A stretch of 36,467 nt of DNA from Acidimicrobiales bacterium (GTDB taxonomy: Bacteria > Actinomycetota > Acidimicrobiia > Acidimicrobiales > SHLQ01): positions 48,310-84,776 of the forward strand of contig JAHDEJ010000025.1 in the NCBI GenBank assembly GCA_020628865.1, written 5' to 3'. The stretch's first letter is position 1, and each line of letters starts with the position of its first letter. The notes below the pieces were generated by a model. That model saw nothing but the letters and a program-made list of their open reading frames with translations. It did not search any database and had not been told where the DNA came from. Of the stretch, positions 15,267 to 21,514 are shown piece after piece. The position numbers were made by a program, and so were the translations under genes.

Positions 15267-17270
15267 TCAGCAGGCGGTGAAGACCCGCATCTGATCGAAG
15301 TCGAAGAACCCGTAGTCGCTGTGGAAGTCGGCTGCCGTTCCGCTGCGTTCGAACGTGTCCGGAGTTCCCCACGAGTTGTACGTGTAGTCGACCGAATCGA
15401 CCTCGAACCCGCTCGTCGCTCCGAGGTCCGCTGTGCTCATCGCAATGCCGAGGATGGGCACGCCGAAGTCGATCGTGGCGTCGAAGTCGATACCCAATCC
15501 GTTCGGGTCCGCATGCACGAACCAGACACAGACGGAGGTGCCACTCGGAATCGTGGTGGCCGTTGCATGGGAGCCGTTGACCTCGACACCGTCGGGGGCG
15601 CTCTTCACCGTGACGGCGGCGGCGAGCACCTCGGACTCTGCCTCCTGGAAGAGGAAGAGGTCGGTGCCGGACTCCATCTCGTCTTCTCGCAACTCCGCGG
15701 GGAGATCGCCAACAGCGACGAGCTGGAAGCCGGACCCGGTCGGAGCCGGGGGCGGCGGCGTGGTGGTTGTCGTCGTCGTTGTGGTCGTCGACGTCGTTGT
15801 GGTCGTCGTCGTTGTCGTCGTTGTGGAGCTCGTCGTCGTCGTGGTGGTGGGAGCGACGGCGGCAGCTGCGACTGGGGCAGCCGCTGCGGTCGTGGTCGTC
15901 GACGTAGCGACAGCGACGGTCGTCGTGGTCGGGATCGGCACCGGAGCGGCCGACGTGGTCGACGGCGCGCTCGTCGTGGATGTCGTCGTGCTCTCCGGCG
16001 TCGACGTACTCGTGGTCGGAGCCGTCGACGTACTCACGGTCGGAGCCGCCGTGGAAGACGTCACCTCGAGCAACTCCTCCACCAGCGTCGTTGTCGGAGG
16101 AAGCGTCGTGGTCGTCGTCTCCACGATCACGACCGGCTCCGCAGCGGCGAGCGCTGGCGGGGCCTCATCCTCCGCGACTGCAGCTCCACCCACAGCTGCG
16201 GTCACTGTCACCACCGCGGCTGCCACCGCTGCGGGGGCAGCAGCCACCGGTGCCGTTGCAACGTTGGATGCAAGGCGCAGGACCTGAGGAAGCTCGAACA
16301 CCCAGCTGAAGAGACCGATCCGACGCGGCTCGCGTAGACCCACGCGGAGCATTGCGCGGACAACGGCCGGGTCGAACTGATCGCCGGAGCAGTCCACGAG
16401 CTCACGTCGGGCCGCGTCCGTCGACATCGCTTGTTTGTACGAACGGTTCGAGGTGATGACGTCGTACGCATCCGCCACGGCCGTGATCCGGCCCGCCAAC
16501 GAGATTTCGGTCCCCACGAGCCCGGCCGGATACCCCTTGCCGTCCCAACGCTCGTGATGCTGGCCGGCGGCATCCGCCCACTCGCCCAACCAGGGGCGAA
16601 GCGGCTCGATCATCCGCTCGCCGGCAGCCGGATGCTCGCGAAGGATCCGCCATTCCTCGTCCGTGAGCTTGCCTTCCTTGTTGAGGATCTCTGCGGGAAC
16701 GGTCAGCTTGCCGATGTCGTGCAGAAGCACACCCCATCGAAGCCGATTCATGTCCCAGTCGGACAACCCCATCTCCAACCCGATCAGCTCCGCATGCGCC
16801 CGCACCCGCTCCGTATGGCCGCGGGTCAACCGCTCATGCCGGCCCAGCTCACTCACCAGGGAAATGGCATGCTCCGCCGCCGCTTGCACCGAGGAACTCG
16901 AAAGCGTCTCACCTGCCCGAAGCTTCTTCACCGTCCCGCCCCGCAAGGCGACGCTGAAGCGCGACGGGGCGTGGTCCGGGAAGACCAGCGTCATCTTGAA
17001 CAGCGCCGTCAGCGGCGCCAACCGGTTGGCCAGCTTCGCTCCGAGGTGAGAGGAGACACCGGCCACGATGATCGCCTGAACGACCCACGCCCCATACCCG
17101 AACCAGCCGGACGGCTGCCAGTACGCCTCCTGGGTGTAGCGAACGGCGAGCCAACCGATGATCAGCGGCGCGAGGAAGAGGCCACCCCGTATGAGGGTGG
17201 CGAGCATCGGACGCCCGACCCAGCCGGGAGCCTCGACCTCGACAGCGCCGCGAGTCGGTTCAAGGACCAC
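15267..17270 (-). CDS. Membrane HD-GYP phosphodiesterase with Thr-rich linker and external C-terminal domain (paralogue B)
   Basis: A 667-residue protein. TM1 is about residues 28-44 and TM2 58-76. The HD-GYP domain spans about 130-310: H152 (RGHTERV), H184-D185 (LLHDIGK), H213 (EHPAAGE), H238-H239-E240 and D243-GKGYP (QHHERWDGKGYP), all intact. A hydrophobic Ala/Val segment at about 335-362 is the likely third TM. Residues about 365-510 are a Pro/Ser/Thr linker with long Thr runs. The last 155 or so form a beta-rich domain with two Cys (SVCVWFVHAD and the final DQMRVFTAC). It is a probable c-di-GMP phosphodiesterase receptor. The GTG start aligns with paralogue A. The gene lies 71 bp after rsgA and directly upstream of paralogue A, so A and B arose by tandem duplication. 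Confidence 0.87.
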   Translation of the reverse strand: MVLEPTRGAVEVEAPGWVGRPMLATLIRGGLFLAPLIIGWLAVRYTQEAYWQPSGWFGYGAWVVQAIIVAGVSSHLGAKLANRLAPLTALFKMTLVFPDHAPSRFSVALRGGTVKKLRAGETLSSSSVQAAAEHAISLVSELGRHERLTRGHTERVRAHAELIGLEMGLSDWDMNRLRWGVLLHDIGKLTVPAEILNKEGKLTDEEWRILREHPAAGERMIEPLRPWLGEWADAAGQHHERWDGKGYPAGLVGTEISLAGRITAVADAYDVITSNRSYKQAMSTDAARRELVDCSGDQFDPAVVRAMLRVGLREPRRIGLFSWVFELPQVLRLASNVATAPVAAAPAAVAAAVVTVTAAVGGAAVAEDEAPPALAAAEPVVIVETTTTTLPPTTTLVEELLEVTSSTAAPTVSTSTAPTTSTSTPESTTTSTTSAPSTTSAAPVPIPTTTTVAVATSTTTTAAAAPVAAAAVAPTTTTTTSSTTTTTTTTTTTSTTTTTTTTTTPPPPAPTGSGFQLVAVGDLPAELREDEMESGTDLFLFQEAESEVLAAAVTVKSAPDGVEVNGSHATATTIPSGTSVCVWFVHADPNGLGIDFDATIDFGVPILGIAMSTADLGATSGFEVDSVDYTYNSWGTPDTFERSGTAADFHSDYGFFDFDQMRVFTAC
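15760..15852 (-). repeat. Thr-codon low-complexity tract in paralogue B
   Basis: ACNACN-type codon repeats encoding the Thr run before the C-terminal domain, similar in position and composition to 13718-13835. Confidence 0.85.
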
Positions 17271-17300
17271 GCGTCCAAGGTCGGAGCGCTCAGATTGTGG

Positions 17301-17326
17301 CTTGAGCAGGTGTCATGAAATCAACA
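17301..17326 (-). promoter_or_regulatory. Conserved upstream element of HD-GYP paralogue B
   Basis: The partner of 15225-15250, with 24 of 26 identical bases, 30 nt upstream of the GTG at 17270. It lies in the 71-bp gap after rsgA, so paralogue B probably has its own promoter. Confidence 0.6.
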
Positions 17327-17341
17327 CATTTCAATGCTGCG

Positions 17342-18367
17342 TCAACGGCGGCGACGACGCCCGCGATCGCTCCGACGCTCACGTTCCTGCACCCGGGCTT
17401 CGAGCTCCGCGAGTTCTTCGTGCATCGCCCGCCACCGCTCCAGTCGGCGATGGCCGATCGTTCCGTCCTCGACCTGCCGCTGCACCTCACAGCCAGGCTC
17501 GCCACCATGGGCACAGTCCCCGAAACGACAGGATCCCGCAGCCTCGACGATGTCCGAGAACACCTGTTGCAACGCATCTTCGGCGTCCCAGAGCCCCACG
17601 GCCCGGATACCCGGCGTGTCGATCAGGACTCCGCCGCTCGGGAGCACGAGAAGGTCGCGGGTGATCGTGGTGTGACGCCCCTTGGCGTCGCCGGATCGGA
17701 CCTCCTGGGTCTCTTGGACTTCGCCGCCCAACAACGCGTTGACGAGCGAGCTCTTCCCCGCCCCTGACTCGCCCAGTAGCGTGCCGGTCCGGTTCGGCGT
17801 GAGCAGCTCACGCAGCCGGCCGTAGCTGTCGCCATCGATGATGGACGTGATGATGACCTCAACGTCGGGAGCCACTGCCGCGACGATCGCCGGAAGCTCC
17901 GCAAGATCCTCTTCCGTCGCAAGGTCCGATTTGGTGAGCGCCACCACCGGCGTGGCGCCGGCGTTTCGAGCCAGCACGAGGAACCGCTCGAGCTTGCCGG
18001 CCCGGAAAGGCCGGTCGAAGCCGTGCACGAGGAAGACGACGTCGATGTTCGCCGATAGCGGCTGTTCCTCCCCCCGTTCACCGGGATCCCGTCGAACCAG
18101 CACGGTCCGACGTTCGAGGATCATCTCGATCGTCGGACCGCTCTCGCCGTCGATCACCGTGACCCAATCGCCGGTGACCGGGGCCCGCTCGGACTGGGCT
18201 CGTTGCGAATCCGATTGCGCCCGCAACGCGCCGTCCTCGGTCGCAACGTCGGATTCGCCGCGCTCCACTCGGGTCAAGCGTCCGGGCACGCCGAGCGCAC
18301 CACTCGACTCCAGGGTCGCCTCCCAGTCGGTGTCCCACCCCAAATGAACGATCGCGGAACGTTCCAT
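17342..18367 (-). CDS. rsgA: Ribosome small-subunit-dependent GTPase A
   Basis: A 341-residue circularly permuted GTPase. The G motifs appear in the permuted order G4 VALTKSDL, then G1 LLGESGAGKSSLVNALLG, G2 region GRHTTITRDL and G3 LIDTPGIRAVG. An OB-like N-terminal domain precedes them (GDWVTVID), and a C-terminal zinc knuckle follows (SCRFGDCAHGGEPGCEV: Cys-Cys-His-Cys). It helps mature the 30S subunit. The open frame runs far upstream, but the ATG at 18367 is preceded by AAGGTG at good spacing and begins MERSAIVHLGWD. It is divergent from the molybdoenzyme at 18411. The Arg-rich tail (RGRRRRR) may contact rRNA (inference). Confidence 0.92.
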   Translation of the reverse strand: MERSAIVHLGWDTDWEATLESSGALGVPGRLTRVERGESDVATEDGALRAQSDSQRAQSERAPVTGDWVTVIDGESGPTIEMILERRTVLVRRDPGERGEEQPLSANIDVVFLVHGFDRPFRAGKLERFLVLARNAGATPVVALTKSDLATEEDLAELPAIVAAVAPDVEVIITSIIDGDSYGRLRELLTPNRTGTLLGESGAGKSSLVNALLGGEVQETQEVRSGDAKGRHTTITRDLLVLPSGGVLIDTPGIRAVGLWDAEDALQQVFSDIVEAAGSCRFGDCAHGGEPGCEVQRQVEDGTIGHRRLERWRAMHEELAELEARVQERERRSDRGRRRRR

Positions 18368-18410
18368 GGGCTGCACCTTAGCCATCTGTTCACACTGCTT
18401 AACTGAACGC

Positions 18411-20066
18411 ATGACCACGCCGACCACCCTCGAAGTGGACCCTGGACCTCCCCCGACCGACGAATCGCCGACCCCGGCCTCGCGAACCGCCGCGGCAATC
18501 GCCGGTGCACTCGGCGCAGCGCTCGCCCTGTCGATCGGCGAGGTGGCCGCGGCCTTCAACGACAATGTCACGTCGCTCGTCACCGCCATCGGTGAGTTCA
18601 TCATCGACATCACGCCCGGCGACCTGATCGCCGAGAGCATCAACACGATCGGCGGCTTGCAGAAGCCGCTGCTCCTCGGTGGCATCACAATCGTCTCACT
18701 CGCCATCGGTGCGTGGCTCGGCGTGAAGGGGCGTCTCCAGCCGAGCGTTGTTCTGGCCGGCTTCGCCTTCTTCGGCCTGGTCGGGGCGCTGGCCGCATCG
18801 CGCTCGCAGCTCACCAGTGCGGGCGCTGCCTGGGCTGTTGCGCTCCTGGCGGCCGCCGCGGGCGCAGTCGTCACCCTCGTCCTGTTGGGTGTTTCCAAGC
18901 GCCCGGCCGGTGCACCGACGGGCGCGCTGGTGCCGGGCACGCCCCTCACCCAAGCGGCCGACCGTCGGCGTTTCCTGACCTTCAGCGGTGCCGCCGTCGG
19001 CACCGCAGCCGTGTGGGGCGCAAGCCGCGTCGGCGGCACGAGCGCGGCCGAGCGAGCTCGGGAAGAGATTCTCACGCAGACGGCGGCCAGCAGCACGACC
19101 GTTCCCGGCGCCGAGGCCGCTCCGAGCACTCCCCTTCCATCCGGCGAGTTCGACACCGTTTCCGGCATCACCTCGCACCTCACGCCGATCTCTCCGGAGG
19201 ACGAGTTCTACCTGATCGACACGGCGCTCTCGAAGCCGCAGGTCGACCCGAGCACGTGGAATCTCTCGATCGACGGAATGGTCGACACCCCGATCAGCTA
19301 CACCTACGACGAACTGCTGCAGCGCGACATGGTGACCCGCGAAGTCACGCTGTCCTGCGTCTCGAATCCGATCGGCGGCAATCTTGTCGGCAACGCCCAA
19401 TGGCGCGGCATTCCCCTGAGCGAACTGTTCGAGGAAGCCGGCATTCAGGATCCGACCAATCTCGAGTCGCAGATCTTCATGCGCTCGGTCGACGGTTTCA
19501 CCTGCGGGTTCCCGACGCCCCTGGCCTACGACGGCCGGACCGCGATGCTGGCCCTCGAAATGAACGGGGAACCCCTGCCCATCAACCACGGGTTCCCGGC
19601 CCGCATCGTCGTCGCCGGTTTGTACGGCTACGTGTCCGCCACCAAGTGGATCGAGCAGATCTCCATCACCGAGTGGGATGGCGTCGACGGCTTCTGGATC
19701 CCCCGCGGCTGGTCGAAGGAGGGTCCGGTGAAGACCCAGTCCCGGATCGACGTTCCCCGGACCGGCTCCCGCGTCGATGCCGGCCCGGTCACCGTCGCCG
19801 GAATCGCCTGGTCGCCGACCATCGGCATCGACCGCGTCGAGCTGTCGTTCGATCAGGGTGAGAGCTGGCAGCTGGCCGAACTCGCGAACACCGAGAACGA
19901 CGAGGCGTGGGTCCAGTGGAAATACGACTGGACGGCAACTCCCGGCGAATACCTGGTCGGCGTGCGAGCGACGGACAAGTCCGGCTTCACCCAGTCACCG
20001 ATTCCGGTCGCTCCCGCCCCCAACGGCGCCGAGGGCTATCACGTCTCCCGGATCGTCGTCAGCTGA
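18411..20066 (+). CDS. Membrane-anchored molybdopterin-dependent oxidoreductase (sulfite oxidase family)
   Basis: A 551-residue protein. The first 165 residues form a membrane module with hydrophobic segments at about 26-44, 86-105, 111-129 and 137-161. Next is ADRRRFLTFSGAAVGTAAVW (about 183-202), a twin-arginine-like motif that would export the folded domain. The catalytic part follows: LTPISPEDEFYLIDTAL, WNLSIDGMVDTPISYTYDEL, TLSCVSNPIGGNLVGNAQW (C316 is the expected molybdenum ligand), NHGFPARIVVAGLYGYVSATKW and a C-terminal Mo-co dimerisation domain (GIAWSPTIGIDRVELSFDQG; EYLVGVRATDKSG). The substrate is unknown; the family includes sulfite oxidases and YedY/MsrP-type reductases. No cytochrome partner is adjacent. 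It is divergent from rsgA. Confidence 0.88.
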   Translation: MTTPTTLEVDPGPPPTDESPTPASRTAAAIAGALGAALALSIGEVAAAFNDNVTSLVTAIGEFIIDITPGDLIAESINTIGGLQKPLLLGGITIVSLAIGAWLGVKGRLQPSVVLAGFAFFGLVGALAASRSQLTSAGAAWAVALLAAAAGAVVTLVLLGVSKRPAGAPTGALVPGTPLTQAADRRRFLTFSGAAVGTAAVWGASRVGGTSAAERAREEILTQTAASSTTVPGAEAAPSTPLPSGEFDTVSGITSHLTPISPEDEFYLIDTALSKPQVDPSTWNLSIDGMVDTPISYTYDELLQRDMVTREVTLSCVSNPIGGNLVGNAQWRGIPLSELFEEAGIQDPTNLESQIFMRSVDGFTCGFPTPLAYDGRTAMLALEMNGEPLPINHGFPARIVVAGLYGYVSATKWIEQISITEWDGVDGFWIPRGWSKEGPVKTQSRIDVPRTGSRVDAGPVTVAGIAWSPTIGIDRVELSFDQGESWQLAELANTENDEAWVQWKYDWTATPGEYLVGVRATDKSGFTQSPIPVAPAPNGAEGYHVSRIVVS

Positions 20067-20085
20067 CTCGACCCGACCCGACGAA

Positions 20086-21390
20086 TCAGGCAGCCACAGC
20101 CGCCTGCGTGTCCCAGACACCGGCGTCGTCGTTCTTCGTGAAGTAGATGTTCGCCACTCGGTCGATGGCACCACGATCCATGACCTTGGGACGGCCCTCG
20201 TAGTCGCAGATCGCGGTGAGCGTCTTGGCGAAGTCCATCGGGTAGTACGGCCGGAGGTCGGCCTCGGTCTGATCCCGAATCAGGGCACGCATGTAGTTGG
20301 CGGCTTCCTGGTTGCAGGAGATGCTCATCGCCTTGCACACGGCGGCAAGAATCTGGTCGAACGCGCCATCGTCAATCGATCCGACGAACACCTTGTTCGG
20401 GATTCGTCGGGCGAAGGCGTCATCACCGAGCTGATCCGGACGCATGTTCGTGGAGAACACGACCTTCGCATCGAACGGAATCGTGAAGCTCGTGCCGTAG
20501 GCGAGCGTGAGGAAGTCGACACTGCGGGAGAGCGGAACGATCCAGCGGTTGAGGATCTCTTCCGGGGTCATGCGCTGGCGGCCGAAGTCATCGATCACGA
20601 AGATGCCGTTGTTGGCCTTCATCTGAAGCGGAGCGCGGTACACGCCAGTGCTCACATCCCGCTCGAGTTCGAGCTGCTTGTTCGTGAGCTCACCGCCGAC
20701 GATCACGCACGGGCGGTTGCAGAGAACCCAACGGGGGTCGATGCCGGACGGCTGCGGGGCAACCGGCTCGTGCAACGAGGGGTCGAAGACCGTGATGATC
20801 TGATTGTCGAACTCGACCGCACGAGGCACGAGGATCGGGTCCTTGTACATCTTGATCATTCGTTCTGCGAGGCTCGTCTTGCCGGTTCCCGGAGGGCCGT
20901 ACAGGAACACGGCTCCCTTGGACACGAGTGCCGGACCCAGGTCGTCGAGAAAGCCGGGGGCGATCACGAGGTCGGCGAACGCTTCGCCGAGCGTGGCCGG
21001 GGTGATCGGTGAGCGGCCCTTCTGTGCCTCCACCATCGCGGTGTAGTGCTCGAGGGAGACCGGCGCAGCGCCGGCGTAGGTGCATGCCGCGCCCCGCGAC
21101 AGCGCTTCGGTCTTTCCCTTGTCGGTCGGCGCGAGGATGTAGTCGCGGCCGTCCATGCCCTGGATCTCGAGATACATGCGCTGCCGGAGCGTGTCGACGG
21201 CGGCGTCGACGATGCCGACCGACAGCGCCGTGGCTGCCGCCATGCGGGTGACCGATGAGCGGCCGTCGAGCACGAGGCGTTGCAGGATGAGGTCTTCGAT
21301 GAGGACGTCGGGGACGCCAAGGTCGGCGAGTGTGGAGGGGGCGGTGGGATACGTGGGCGCTTGTGAGGGCGCTGCCATTGGCGCGGTCAT
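20086..21390 (-). CDS. AAA+ ATPase (MoxR/chaperone-like)
   Basis: About 434 residues from the ATG at 21390; a GTG at 21429 would add 13 residues, and neither start has a strong signal. An N-terminal winged-helix-like region (LEDLILQRLVLDGRSSVTRM-like, then MYLEIQGMDGRDYILAPTDKG) precedes the ATPase. The core shows Walker [18 protein letters not shown], Walker B NGIFVIDDFGRQRMTPEEIL, sensor 1 KVVFSTNMRPDQL and an arginine-finger region AFARRIPNKV. It resembles ATPases annotated as having chaperone activity in actinobacteria and proteobacteria. The partner is unknown. It converges on the molybdoenzyme gene with 19 bp between stops and is divergent from the large secreted protein. Confidence 0.8.
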   Translation of the reverse strand: MTAPMAAPSQAPTYPTAPSTLADLGVPDVLIEDLILQRLVLDGRSSVTRMAAATALSVGIVDAAVDTLRQRMYLEIQGMDGRDYILAPTDKGKTEALSRGAACTYAGAAPVSLEHYTAMVEAQKGRSPITPATLGEAFADLVIAPGFLDDLGPALVSKGAVFLYGPPGTGKTSLAERMIKMYKDPILVPRAVEFDNQIITVFDPSLHEPVAPQPSGIDPRWVLCNRPCVIVGGELTNKQLELERDVSTGVYRAPLQMKANNGIFVIDDFGRQRMTPEEILNRWIVPLSRSVDFLTLAYGTSFTIPFDAKVVFSTNMRPDQLGDDAFARRIPNKVFVGSIDDGAFDQILAAVCKAMSISCNQEAANYMRALIRDQTEADLRPYYPMDFAKTLTAICDYEGRPKVMDRGAIDRVANIYFTKNDDAGVWDTQAAVAA

Positions 21391-21502
21391 GGGGTTTCCA
21401 TCGTCCAATTCGGTGATGACGTTAGGCACATCAGCTCACAGAGACGTCGCTGTCACAACGGTGCCTGACCGCACTATTCCTGACCGGGGCAGCCACGCCG
21501 CG

Positions 21503-21508
21503 TAGCCT
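21503..21508 (+). promoter_or_regulatory. -10 box of a leaderless promoter for the RTX protein gene
   Basis: TAGCCT, then 6 nt, then the ATG at 21515. No Shine-Dalgarno is present. Confidence 0.5.
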
Positions 21509-21514
21509 TTCCCC

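Noticed and set aside
13718-15852. GTTGTCGTGGTCGTG tracts as noncoding satellites
   Set aside because: They are in frame as Thr codons on the minus strand inside both HD-GYP genes.
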